NCBI GenBank assembly: GCA_002118135.1
Contig: BDIU01000168.1
Span: forward strand, 1 to 25,340
From: Trebouxia sp. TZW2008
Lineage: Eukaryota; Chlorophyta; Trebouxiophyceae; Trebouxiales; Trebouxiaceae
Reading direction: 5' to 3'
Length of the DNA stretch: 25,340 nt
Positions 1-11,400 of the stretch are shown here, one piece after another; positions within the stretch are counted from its first letter, which is position 1; the number at the start of each line of letters is the position of its first letter. A program made the position numbers and the translations under genes. A model generated the notes under the pieces. The model saw only the letters and a list, made by a program, of their open reading frames with translations. It ran no database searches and was not told the origin of the DNA.

Positions 1-712
1 GCCTCTGCTTGCATGCTATGGGGTGGAGATGAGTTGCGGGCTCAGCGTCCCAAAAATAACGGCCTGACCGTGACCCGCAGCACCCCGCACGTGTCCCGTC
101 TATGTCGTTACTCTTATCCTTATCCTAGCCCTAACCGCTAGATTCTGATGCATGCAGTTGCCTGCTAACACCTGGGTGCCATGCGAAGGGCAGGTGCCAT
201 GCTGCAGTCAATGCACAACGCCCCTTGCAAGCATGACACAATAATACAAACTGGGAAATTCAATGAACAGCAGGTTGCTGACTCTGCCACGCTCATGCTT
301 GCTTTGGCGAAACAATGTTGACTTCGTTCAGTGCTGAAATTGTGATTTGTTGAATTGATGGCGTGCCCGTGAATGCTTCATAGCATATTTTTCCAATGTG
401 CTTGACATTGGAAAAATACTCAACAGTTCTCAACAGACACGTCCTCATGTCTACAGTACACGACTTCTCTGCAATTTGGTCCAATTCACCTCCCAGACAC
501 AAAGAATCTCAAAAGCAAACCCTCACTAGACACTGAACCCTGCTGACACGTGTGCATTATATGTAGCACCACGTTTGATTGACTACTGACTTCATGACTT
601 AAACAACAGCTACAGTGCAAGCACGATTAAGCCTATGCAACCTCAGCAAAAGTCCTCATACTCCAGCAGGAAGATAGCATCTGCTGTTCTGTGTATGTCT
701 CAAGGCTGTCAT
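1..712. other. Flank downstream of DNAJC17, no gene recognised
   Basis: This is the 3' side of DNAJC17, whose stop codon is at 713-715 on the minus strand, plus unassigned intergenic DNA. No open frame here resembles a family I know, and the longest (about 69 codons, minus, 293-502) has no recognisable motif. The first 140 bases hold more CG dinucleotides than the rest of the flank and could be the 5' edge of a neighbouring gene outside the window; that is a guess. The stretch 113-136 is C/T-rich with CCTTATCC and CCCTAACC words but is not a telomere array. A perfect hairpin lies at 386-418. Confidence 0.5.
386..418. repeat. Perfect hairpin, 14-bp arms, 5-nt loop
   Basis: Arms at 386-399 (TATTTTTCCAATGT) and 405-418 are exact reverse complements around the loop GCTTG. 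It lies about 300 bp past the DNAJC17 stop codon, so it may be in the 3' UTR or just beyond it. Whether it is transcribed or functional is unknown. A similar hairpin lies at the same kind of distance past NAA40. Confidence 0.85.
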
Positions 713-3504
713 TCAACTGTCAGAATGTGACTGATCTGCATCCTCTGTTTGCAGCTGTTGAATTGCGCGAGCTCGATCTGCGGCTTGTCTGAGCTTCAAC
801 AATGTAGCGTCCTCAAATGCCCTGAAGACAACAAGGCACGTAGCGTCACAAGCGCTCTTATATCTTTAGCAAGAGCATGTCTGTAGGACTAACCGGTCAG
901 TTGATTGATTTGTCACCTGTGCATTTGTCACCTCTGCCTGTGCAAAAGCGAGACAGGTATCAGCTATGCCTTACTCTGTTCCTGACTGACCAGCGCCAAA
1001 GTCAATGTACGTCAATCTCTTGTGAAGCAAGAGACAGGTGGCAAGCAGAAAAGACAAAGCGCAGGACACACGGGCCAGCCTGTCAGAAATCAGTTGGCGC
1101 TAACGCATGCAGTAAATCAGACAGATGTTGGCTTCAGATTGTACCTATAAAGCATGGATAGATGAGTTGCAATGACCTCAGAAAATAGGCACATACAATA
1201 TGATGCCCACTTTCATGCTTGCCTAGTGAATGTAACACATTTGCAGCATATGCAAGGCAGTCCACTCATCAAGGCAATGAAAGAGACAACACATTGTACC
1301 TTTTCATGCCTGCTAGCACAATGTGTGCAGCACCCTTGCAAGGCAGTCCATAGATGACGACATTGTTCAACGGGTATCTAGATGGTGTACCTTTTCATGC
1401 CTGCTTGCACAGTATGTGCGACATGATTCCGGCCCAAGTCCGCTTGTGACGAGGGAGCGCTGAAGCCTCCAGGGAAGGAGGAATAGCTGCCATTAGTAGC
1501 CCCGAAAGGGCCTGCCCTTGCATCTGAGCCAAACTGAGCACCATCGCCAGCACCAGCTGCAAACAGGGGCTTGACCCCTGCTGCAAAAGCAGGCGCTTTC
1601 GCATTGGAGTATGCTTGGGGTACGGATGCCGCTGCTGCAACGGCAGGTCTTCCCCCATTGGAATGGGCTTGCGATGCTAATGTCACTGCTGCAAAAGCAG
1701 GCGCCTGTGAACTGAAGCCTGCTTGAGGTCCTGTTGATGCCGCTGCAAAAGCAGGCACTTGTGAATTGAAGGTTGCTGAAGGAGGCGCATGATATACCCC
1801 TCCAAAGGGGTTGCGTAGGGGCATGTCTTTGTTTGGGGAAGAGGGGGGAGTTGGCGTCGTTGAAGGCTTGCTGATGGGAAACGCTGGCTGAGATTCATGG
1901 GACTGTGACTGCTGCTGCGGCTGAGGAGGTTGCACGGAAGCATAAGCTTCTGGTGACATGTCATCATGACGCTGAGGAGCAGTTGGTGCAGCAGCAGAGC
2001 TGGCAGCTGCTTTGGCAAAGGGCACAACCAGCAGCGGATTGGTCAAAGTGCCATTCACTGCCTCAGCTGCAGTGATTGCTGACTCCAGGGTTTGCATGAC
2101 TACCAAAGCCTTAGCTTTTTTCTTTTTCTCTGCCAGGAATACTACATCCTCAACCACCCCATGTGCCCCCATGATCCGCCTGAGATCATCCGCAGTGTAA
2201 GTCTGACTAATGCCTTGCTTGTCCCATGACACCTTCAGTGTTCTCAGCAGCTCCTCTGTCAGCTGCTTGTTTGGTACTGATGCTTGCTGTGGTGCTGCTG
2301 GTTCGTATTCTGTTGCTGAAGCTGTGGGTTCTCTGGGCGGCAAATGTGGGTGTGCTGATGCCTGAGCAAAGGCTAGAGACACCTCTGCAGCATTTTTGGC
2401 ACGCCGCTCAGCTGCTTGTTTTCGCAGTCTGTCGAGCTCCTCCTGCACCAGTCACATGAAGTCAATGTGGTATACCATTTGCTGCACAAACCAGATCCTG
2501 TCCTTGTAAAGTGAAGTACCGCAGCACATGACTGTCTGTCACTACAGCAACAGCTTTCTGTACTGTGAGCTGTTGTTGCACCACTCAAAATCCAGGTCAG
2601 GGTGGAGCTACACAGGACCAGGGCTTTTTCTGCAAGGAGCAGGGTCCCTCACTAACGAGTCGCTGGTGTGACATGACTGCCTACCACAATGCACTAGGAG
2701 CCTGCTGTGGTCGCATCTAGCAGTTCACTCTTATACGTGAGCACACAGCAATGGCTACAGATGGATCAACTGGGCACTGACCTATTGGGGTTACACTGGC
2801 TAGGTAACAGGATGCGCTTGGTGCAGGTCAGCGTGGTGCAGATCAGCATAGTGCATCAGCATATTTGTTGATTACAAACCACAAGATGCAGGCAAAGTGC
2901 CCTCAGCTGGGCTTGCATGGCCAGCTTCAACTTGACAGTCAAAGCAACATATGCATCACAAGTATGTATGCACAGCATCAGATACCTTCAGCTTGTTGCG
3001 AGCTCTCTGCTCATCATTTCTTGCAGTCTGATACGAGTTTTCTCTCTTTTCCAGATCCTCCCGCATTTTGCGTCTCTTCTCGCTCTGACCAGCTTCACGC
3101 GCTTTGCGCGCAGCCTTGGCCCTGCAGCGACCACATCAATCAGCAATGCTGCCTAAGCAAGGTCATCAGAACGCAAAGAAGATGCTTGACATATACCTGT
3201 GCAAGTCATCAAGTGCAGCTCGAGCTTTGGAATCAGTAAGCACATCAAAGGCTCTCTGAATTGGGTGGAACTCTGCTGCTGCATTTGGGTTGTTGGGCTG
3301 CTTGTCAGGATGCTTCTTGAGAGCCAAAAGCCTATATGCCTGCGCGGAAACGACGTCGTCAGTGAGAGTGAGCGTCAGTGCAACTAAAGCAAAGCCTGAT
3401 CAAGCACTTAGATGCACCTTTTTGATCTCTGCCTCAGAGCTCTCGTGTCTCTGCGATAGACCAAGCACTTCATACGGGTCCTGATCTTCTGCCCACTCTG
3501 ACAT
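713..3504 (-). CDS. DNAJC17: DNAJC17-type J-domain and RRM protein
   Basis: Exons from the 5' end are 3504-3418, 3339-3197, 3121-2986, 2442-1391 and 821-713, giving 508 aa. All four introns are GT-AG and the phases agree. The J domain starts DPYEVLGL and has the HPD triad at residues 39-41. A charged coiled-coil-like stretch follows (about 77-145). An RRM lies at about 190-265 (LKVSWDKQG ... NPLLVVPF), as in DNAJC17 proteins. An Ala/Pro/Gln/Ser-rich linker (about 266-470) carries repeated PAFAA motifs and explains why this is longer than the human protein (about 304 aa). The C-terminal helix (LLKLRQAADRARAIQQLQTED) is typical of the family and comes from exon 5, which a single-ORF reading misses because exon 4 runs on to a TAG at 1378-1380. 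DNAJC17 is a nuclear, spliceosome-associated J protein. It is divergent from CFAP20. Confidence 0.92.
1205..1420 (-). repeat. Copies of DNAJC17 exon 4 end and 5' splice site
   Basis: The true exon 4 end (GGCATGAAAAG then gtacac, boundary 1391/1390) recurs as GGCATGAAAAG then gtacaa, with boundary 1300/1299, and again as a weaker copy near 1211 (AAGCATGAAAG with the GT altered). Spacing is about 90 bp. The second copy keeps a usable GT donor. Reading past the true donor meets a TAG at once, so the downstream donor would truncate the protein and lose the conserved C-terminal helix. Confidence 0.8.
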
Positions 3505-3938
3505 AGCTTAAGATCGTGACTTCGCGTGAGGCGTCCTACCAACTCCGTTTGGGATCAGAAGACGCGACCCGCCATGCAAACTCGACTTCAGCACGATGAC
3601 AGCGCAAACATGAACCGCACAAAAGACAAATCGGACGGGCAGTTGTCTGTTGCTGGGTTTTGGGAAACTGATGAAGAAGACGATCGCAGCATTTAGGTTC
3701 CGAAGTGGGTGCTGGAGCAGAATCCTACAGTGTCTCGCCATATGACAAGCAGTCTACTTTTCGACATCGTGAGCGCCTGTGGAGCGTCGCTTCTGCTAGA
3801 TTGTTGATCCGGACTGACTGCACGTCCCCGGTCAACCGTCTGAGCAGGCGCGGGCTGCAAAAAGCTTGATAGCTTAGGGCAAGACTATCAGGTCAAGCTC
3901 GGCAAAAGGCAAGGCGTTTGTGCCCTTTGGGGGTCAAA
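3505..3938. promoter_or_regulatory. Shared divergent promoter region, DNAJC17 / CFAP20
   Basis: These 434 bp separate two start codons that point away from each other, so they must hold both 5' UTRs and probably both promoters. Compared with the introns on either side the stretch is visibly richer in CG dinucleotides. I see no clear TATA box or other named element. The promoter role is inferred from gene arrangement. Confidence 0.7.
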
Positions 3939-5106
3939 ATGTTCAAGAACACGTTCCAGTCAGGCTTCTTGTCGATCCTGTACAGCATAGGCAGCAAGCC
4001 TCTGCAAATTTGGGACAAGCAAGGTAAGAAGACCGACATGTCGAAGATTAGGGTGGCTTTGCCTGACCAAGAACAGCACCAGAATGCTCAATATTGACGC
4101 TCGATGTGGGCTGCAGTGCGCAATGGTCACATCAAGCGCATCACTGACAGCGACATTCAGTCTAGCGTGCTTGAGATTATGAGCAGCAATGTCAGCACAA
4201 CATACATCACCTGTCCTGCTGACCCAACCAAGACCTTGGGCATCAAGCTGCCTTTCTTGGTCATGATCATCAAGAACTTGAAGAAGTACTTCAGCTTTGA
4301 GGTGCAAGTACTGGATGACAAGAATGTCAGGCGGCGCTTCAGAGCTTCGAACTACCAGGTCTGTTACAGTTGTATATGCAAGTAAAGACCTGCCTCTACT
4401 TGCTAGCCTACAGTTGCCAGCTCCTACCTGTACTGAATTGCTGACATGTGTTCAGTGACTTCTCTTTGTAACTAATTGCCTTGATTACCAAGAATCGTCC
4501 CTACATGAAGTTGTCGCTACTCAGGGGCACCACTGCAGTCAGAATGCAGTGACTGGTTGCCAAGTGTAATATCCCTACAGCAACAATGTCCTTGCATTTA
4601 CTATCCTTATAGAGAGAAGTTGCTATACTGTGATGCTGACATGTCTACTGTGATGCTGACATTTGTTTGTTGAGCGCAGTCGACCACAAGGGTCAAGCCA
4701 TTCATTTGCACAATGCCCATGAGACTGGATGAGGGCTGGAACCAGATTCAGTTCAACCTGTCAGACTTCACAAGAAGAGCTTACGGTAAAGAGCTACAGC
4801 AACATATATGTGTCTGCTGCCCGCCTTTCATGTGGCTTTCCTAGAAGTGCAGGAGACCCCATGCCTGAGCTGTGTACTATATGCAGCAGTGTAGAAGACT
4901 TGGGTATCTGCCATCTGCCTTTTGCGTCATGCTTGCACAGGAATGACAGCCTGCTCTGTTCTGTAGGTACCAACTACATTGAGACTTTGAGGGTGCAGAT
5001 ACATGCCAACTGCCGCATCAGGAGGATATACTTTTCTGACAGGCTGTACTCAGAGGAGGAGCTGCCACCTGAGTTCAAGCTGTTTTTGCCCATCCAGAAG
5101 TCATAG
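3939..5106 (+). CDS. CFAP20: CFAP20 / BUG22 ciliary protein
   Basis: Exons are 3939-4023, 4117-4358, 4680-4785 and 4967-5106, giving 190 aa (human about 193), with four GT-AG-consistent junction pairs. The protein begins [20 protein letters not shown] and continues with near-identity to animal CFAP20 throughout, including the segments [49 protein letters not shown] and IHANCRIRR. The ATG matches the universal N-terminus exactly. CFAP20 (DUF667 family) sits at the inner junction of axonemal doublet microtubules and at basal bodies, and nuclear roles have also been reported. The only visible oddity is the exon 2 segment LEIMSSNVS, where animals have EG-T. Its 5' region is shared with DNAJC17 and its 3' end faces the SPT6 3' end. 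Confidence 0.97.
4627..4662 (+). repeat. Short direct duplication in CFAP20 intron 3
   Basis: The word TACTGTGATGCTGACAT occurs twice in tandem, shortly before the intron 3 acceptor at 4679. Each copy contains a CTGAC word of the kind often used as a branch site, so the branch region may be duplicated. The role is unknown. Confidence 0.6.
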
Positions 5107-5449
5107 GCATTGCTGACAGCCGTTTTCGACAGCCATTTGCCTGTGTTTCCCAGTGACATAGTACAATATCAATAGCATCAACTTTGACAAACTGACAATC
5201 ATTGACAAATGTACATTAAGTGATTGACACCGGTGATGTGAACATGCCACCCTACGCTTCACAGAATGTGATTGCACATGAAATGTCAATTGCAAGAAGC
5301 TAAATCAATAAAATCAAAACTCAGAACATTCAACCACACAACAAGAGACGCATCATACTATTCGACCTGAGGCAACACATTGAAAGATTGAGTCACGCCG
5401 AAACACAGCAGGACAAGAGATACTACTACTACTGTCAACTCTCTGCACA
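5107..5449. other. Convergent 3' region, CFAP20 / SPT6
   Basis: These 343 bp lie between the stop codon of CFAP20 (plus) and that of SPT6 (minus), so they hold both 3' UTRs. An AATAAA word sits at 5307-5312 on the plus strand, 200 bp past the CFAP20 stop, and could serve as a poly(A) signal. The TGTAA word often used by green algae is not present on either strand here. No open frame of note was found. Confidence 0.5.
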
Positions 5450-8400
5450 TCAAGTAGGGGGAGGGGGAGGGACTTCAGTAGGCGGTGGAGGCGCTTGACT
5501 GTGCGTGCCATCATATGCTGCTGGTTGATAGCTGTAGCCAGCTGCTGCATAGCCTGGTGCAGTGCCTGGTGCTGTTCCTTGATACGTGTACTGAGCCATC
5601 CAGCTTGCATTGGCAGGCGGTGCCTGCGCCTCTGCAGCCTTCTGGGGGTATGTGTATTGATACGCACCAGGCACCCCTGCATTGCAACACGGCACAAGCT
5701 AAGTCATCTGCAAGCTGCTGCTGAAAGTTTGCTACAGAATAATGCCTGCATCTTGAGCAGCCGAAAGACTAAACAACTCAGAATCTAGCAAAAAGTGGCC
5801 TGTCATCACAAATTTTGCATTTCACTGGGGAGACTTAGATCACATGGGTTGCACTTGCATCCAGCACAGTCAAATGATACGCGTAAATCATGCAACGGCA
5901 TGACATGTTGCAATACCGCATGGCACAAGCTAAGACAGCCTGCAGCTGTTGCGCCGGTCTGTTGATACATTGCACACCTGCATCTGAACCCTGTGCACAA
6001 AGCCATGCGCAAAGACTGCTCATCACTTAGCAGGGAGTAGCATGTATGCCATGACCACCAACACTGTGCTAGGTAAAACGGCATCACCAAGCACAATTGC
6101 CACTTGCCTTGAGAAGGTTGCGTGCCGTTAGCAGCTGCAGCGTATGGCTGCTGATACTGCTGCTGCGGGTACGCAGCGTACTGTGCATTGGGGTATGCAC
6201 CAGCATTGTATGCAGGCGCTGCATAATGAGCTGCTGCATAGGCAGCAGGCTGAGCAGCTTGGTAAGTAGCTGCAGCAGCAGGTGCGGCAGCAGCTGGATG
6301 CTGCTGGTAGACATCTGGCTGATGGACAGGAGCGGCTTGCGGGATCTCTGGAGGCACAGGCTGCCGCTTGAACTTGTCTATTACACCGTCTATGGAGGTA
6401 AATACCTGCAGCGCACAGGCTATTGCTTCAATGCCTTTGGACACTCTTTTGCCCAAACCTGAAAACAGGCTATTGCTCAAGCTTGTCTATTGCTGTTTCT
6501 GTGGAGGTAAAACCCAGCAGCAACTTATCTACCACACCATCAATGGAGGTGAACACCTGCAGCGCACAGACTATTGCTCTTAAGCTTGTGCATAACACTG
6601 TCTATGGATGAAAGCACCTGCAGTATGATGACCCATGCTCAACTCCCATGCAAACAGCTTTCATCCCTTGCACAAGCCTTCTCAATTGCAGTCTTTGCTG
6701 TGCCTCCTGTGGACATCAACAGCGTTTGTCAGAAAGCTACTTGTTCAGACGAGTCAATGTGTTGCATGAACAAAAGCAGCTTTGGGGAATGTGCTGCATT
6801 GATAACGGACAGCTGGAGAGTGCTGTCCAATGTTGACATATAACACACCTGCTCCATGGCTGATGATGGCCGAAACACGAAGCAGATCCATGGATGATGC
6901 TGTGTGTTGGTGACTTGCACAGATAGGTACATAGTCTATCTGTGCAATGACCAGGCACAGTGAGGCATATGACGGCCTGCAATGATGGCATGGCTGCTCT
7001 CCAGCATTGTGACGGTACATACAGGAGAAGAGACAAATCCAATCACAAGAGGCATGACAATTCATGGCGGCTGTCAAAGGTGTTCTGCTCACTATGGTCT
7101 GAAGTTGCTGCACTTGATGAGATACACAGCACACAATTCAGGTTGCTGTTGATTCAGTTAGCTGACCTGTTTTCTAAAGTAGTATCCACTGGGCAGCACA
7201 GAGAAGTTTTCTCGTGATGGTGTCTTTCGCAGCACAAAGCCCAGGAAAAACATTCCAGGAACATCATATCTGATGCTCAGTCTGTAGGCGGGTTTTGGGA
7301 TTTCTGCGCACAGCTTAGGCTGAATGTCTCTGTCCCACATGCCATCCATGAACTTGCGATGCGCCACCTGCAGCAATACAGAGCATGAGCTTGCATGTTG
7401 CAATACGACACCAAGCATTAACTGACGCATTGTGATGTGCCAGCTGTAGCAACACAAAGCATAAGCTCACAAATTGTGATATGTCACCTGCAGCAAGCAT
7501 GTGCTAACACGCAATGCAGGGACATTGCCATTGAAACCAGAAGGTCTTCATTACTGTAACAGGTCTATCCAAACTTGTAACAGGTTTATCTGGACTAGAA
7601 GAGGTGAAGGTGCATGCGAGCATAGCAGTAGCAACTCAAAGACATCATATGAATGCTTTGACAACACGCAGCTATTGACCATAAACCATGAAAAGCCCCA
7701 TGAAAAGCCCGTCATGATTGACTGTAGACGAAGCCGACAAGAACGCAGCATTGAAGCAAGCTTCAGAACTGGCTACGTCGTAGGGTCACTGACCAGCAAT
7801 CTGATGTTCTCAAGGTAGGGTTCAGCAAAGTTGGCGATGACATCGTCCAGGTCTTCAAAGGTCAAGGCATCGCTGCCAGGCATCTGAATGGTGAGAGGGG
7901 TACCCAGCTTCAGGTGACCCCCTACCCCTCCAGCTTGCTTACGTCCCTCCCTGATGTCTTGATGCATGAAGACAGGCTCACCCCCTGGGCCTGTGTGCAA
8001 CTGCGTCACAGCACAATGGTGGGTCACATGGGAGGGTAATGTTGTTCAACAGCTGAAACAAGTTGCCTAGGCTCAAGCTCTGCTGCATTGATTACAAAGC
8101 ACACTGACCGGCATGATTGCAGATGCAAAGGGGCACAGCAGCCCCACACAAAGTAGTCAACAGCATACCCCTTGTTTACACACCAACAGGGCTAAGGCTA
8201 CTTTTGAGTGCCCATTTGTACTCTGGCTGATTGCGTGTCACAATGATGGGGCTCCTGTAGGCATGGCAAAGCTATGCCTGAGATATGTTTGCATGCTCAC
8301 CTTCATTGTGATGGAGATCTGGTGGGTGCCCTTGTTGGAGGGGCGGAATAGCCAGCGGGAGGTCTCGCCTTGCTTGTTTAGCTGCTCACTAGCGTCAGGC

Positions 8401-11400
8401 AGTGACACGTTCTTGAAGCTGGGGTGAAAGATGGTGCGGCTCACAAACTGCTGCTTGCGCTGACTCCTGTTGCGCTCAGCCTGCAGACCATACCATCGTC
8501 ACTATTCACATTCTTGCCAGTGAGGTTGCATGACCATAATAGACACATGAGTACGGTTTGTGCCCCTGGCAAAAGTTGTGCCCTATGCAAGCAGGCTACA
8601 GAAGGCGAAGTACGGACTGTCGTCAGCATCTTTTACACGCTGTTCATGTTTCTGCCAGGTGCATATGGACCATCACATCATGTACTGTCAAACAGGTGGT
8701 GCAAATGTCAAATAGCTTCCCCAGGATGGCTTGAAGAGCTGAGTGGCAGGTACAGTGATGCAGTGATGCTTGTCCCAGCTTGAAACACTCATCTTGCTGT
8801 TCAACGTCATGCAGGCGTTTATCAAAAGGCAAGTTGCTGCAGACATGTTGCAGGCCTGTCATGCACTGCTGTGATGAGACAGGTCTTGTTCCTGCTTGGG
8901 CTGCAAGCTCTTGGTAACAAGCAACAATGACAGCTTCCTGCCCATGTCCGTGCTATGTCGCCTGTGCATAGACTCACCTGCAATCTAGCCCGGTCGTCTT
9001 CGCTGGGGGCTTTGTAATACTTATCTGTGCAGTAGGCGCGCTCCCAAGTGCGATCATCTGCCATTGCTGTGCTAGTGGTGGTCAGGTACACAGATGCCAC
9101 CACTCGTTGATCAGCCAGGTCATGCGTTCTTGATGGAGTCACTAGCTTGATCCTGCAGCAGCAACATAAGCATGTCAAGCCTATTGTCATAGCGTCTGCA
9201 GCTACTGACGCTTCTGTGACTTCTCTGCACGACCTGTTCACTCTGCCATTGCTGTTCTAGTGATGGTCAGGTATACAGATGTAAGCACTTGCTGGTCATC
9301 CAGGTCATGTGTCCAGGACAGGGACACCAAGTTGATATGCAGCAGCAAAAAGACATTACCACGTCAAAACATTGTCACAGTGTCTGCAACAGTCGGGGTC
9401 AATGTCTGCATGAATACATGCACTGCCAACATGCCTGCAGTTTTCACAATTGCAGTCGCTTGCAGGCATTTGCGCTCAGTCAATGATCAAGCACCCATTC
9501 ATCATGTGGATCCTTGTGACATACCTGGCAGCAACGGTGTCGCCCCTGCGCAGTCTGTCACTAGGACGCACTGGTCCAGAGCTGCTGATATCCTCACTCA
9601 AGATGACAGCCTCAATATCATGCAGATCCGGCAGCGTACAGTAGGCTGCAACATCACTGAGACCGACTATGGTTGCCTGAACCCTACGCCCTGCCTTCAG
9701 GGTTTTGGGCGTTTCTCCAGACAGCAGCCAGAAGGTGTCGTCGTACTGATCGTGGGAGGTGTAGGGTAGGCGCAGGTCCATGTAGGGTAAGATCAGCTCA
9801 AAGCTCATGTCTATCCAAGTGGGCAGGCGGTCTGGCTCACCGTCCTGTTGCTGCCTGTTGGCATTGAACTCCTACAGGTGCAGGAAAAGTATAGGCGAAC
9901 AGTTCATAGCGCTCCACCAACATTCTTGGAGCAGCCCACATGGTCACAATGACAAACAGGTCAGCAAGAGCTCATGTCTGTCCAGGTGGGCAGGCAATCT
10001 GGTTCTCCATCTTGTTGCTGCCTCCTGCCAATAACTGGGCACAGGCCTTCAATGATGCAGTCATGATCACGTGTGAACGCTGGAGCGGATGAGTATATCT
10101 GTCATGTATTGCAGCAACATGCTGTATGAAGCCTGTGTGCATGAAAAGTCACAAAAGCAGAACAGACACCATGATATGTACTGCGTCTGCATTGTGCAAT
10201 ACTGCCCCAAGCGTAGTCCGTAGTCAGATGATGTTGTTGGGAGCTTTGTGCCAGCTTCTTGCTGCCGTACTCACAAGCAGCAAGCAATGCATATGCATGC
10301 AGCGCTATATACAGTGCCCCTTGCTGGTTGCTGGTGACCACTTTCCAGCAACTTCCACAAGATTTCGACAAGCAGGTTGATTGGACAGCAGCAGTTGCAG
10401 CCCCATACCGCAAGATTGAGCTTCTCAATATAGTCTGCCTTGCTCATCGCCTTCTCAACAGCAATCTCATCATCGTCAATGTTGGTCAGCCTGGACCCAC
10501 GGAGGGCGTCCTGGCACATGATGAGGGCCTGCTTGTAGGACTCACAGTGAATCCTGGTGTCATCTAAAGGATCCAGTTCCTCATTTGTGAGGCCAGCTGC
10601 AGAGCGCCTGATCCTAAGACAACTAGCTGCATTCCTGCAGGCAACAAGCAGCTATGTCTGTAAGTGCAAGAAAGAGCTTTGTCGACCATTGCGTTAGCAA
10701 TGTTCTGAGTGCTGAGTCAGTCACAATGAATTCTGAGTTGTTTAGAGGGTCAAGCTCCCCATTTGTGAGGCCAGCTGCAGAGCGCCTGATCCTGACACAA
10801 CTAAGCGCATTCCTGCAGGCGACACGCAGATGGATCCAGCCAAACAAGAGCTCTGCTAAACATTGCATGAGGGGTATCTAACCCTGATCCCAGGTGCTCG
10901 GTCAGCCATAGTCCTTCATATCGAAGGTGCTGAAGACCGACTGGTGTGCACTGCACAACAGGATGCCACACATGTGTTGGAAGCCTAATGCCGACTAGGA
11001 CATCACGAGACATCGCGCAAGCCTGAGTGATTGTGCTTCCATTGCCAACATTTTGTGCAATCAAAGCGTTCCTGTCAAGCTGTCGCACAAGCTGACGTGC
11101 CTCATCAGAGGATCCTTTGACCGCTGAGTTGAGCTCCATTTGACCTGCGAACTCTAAGCCTGTCAACTTGTTGACAGCTCCTACTGTCTGTTCTGAGATT
11201 TTGCTACAACACCATCCACCACAAGCTGATATGCTTTACCAGAAGACCTTCTTGCCAATGACATTCAGCTCCCTCCACACAGCTTTCCTGGAGGCCACCT
11301 GTTCCTGGCGCTGAACAGCTTTCAGCAGGGAGGTGGCCTTGCGGGGGCCCAGCCCAGCCACAAATTGCAGCTGGTGGGCCAGCCAGGGCGTCTGGGCAGC

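Noticed and set aside
113..136. Telomere-like CCTTATCC / CCCTAACC words
   Set aside because: There is no iterated TTTAGGG-type array; only isolated words.
1378..1390. TAG at 1378-1380 as the DNAJC17 stop codon
   Set aside because: The frame runs on past a good donor at 1390. Splicing to 821 restores the family C-terminal helix with matching phase.
5806..6107. ORF extension past SPT6 exon 25 (WQLCLVMPFYLAQ...) as coding
   Set aside because: It lies beyond a strong AAG/gcaagt donor, and splicing to 5676 gives a continuous Y/Q/P-rich tail of normal length.
7501..7818. 105-codon plus-strand ORF as a gene
   Set aside because: It lies antisense across SPT6 intron 23 and the start of exon 23 and has no family resemblance.
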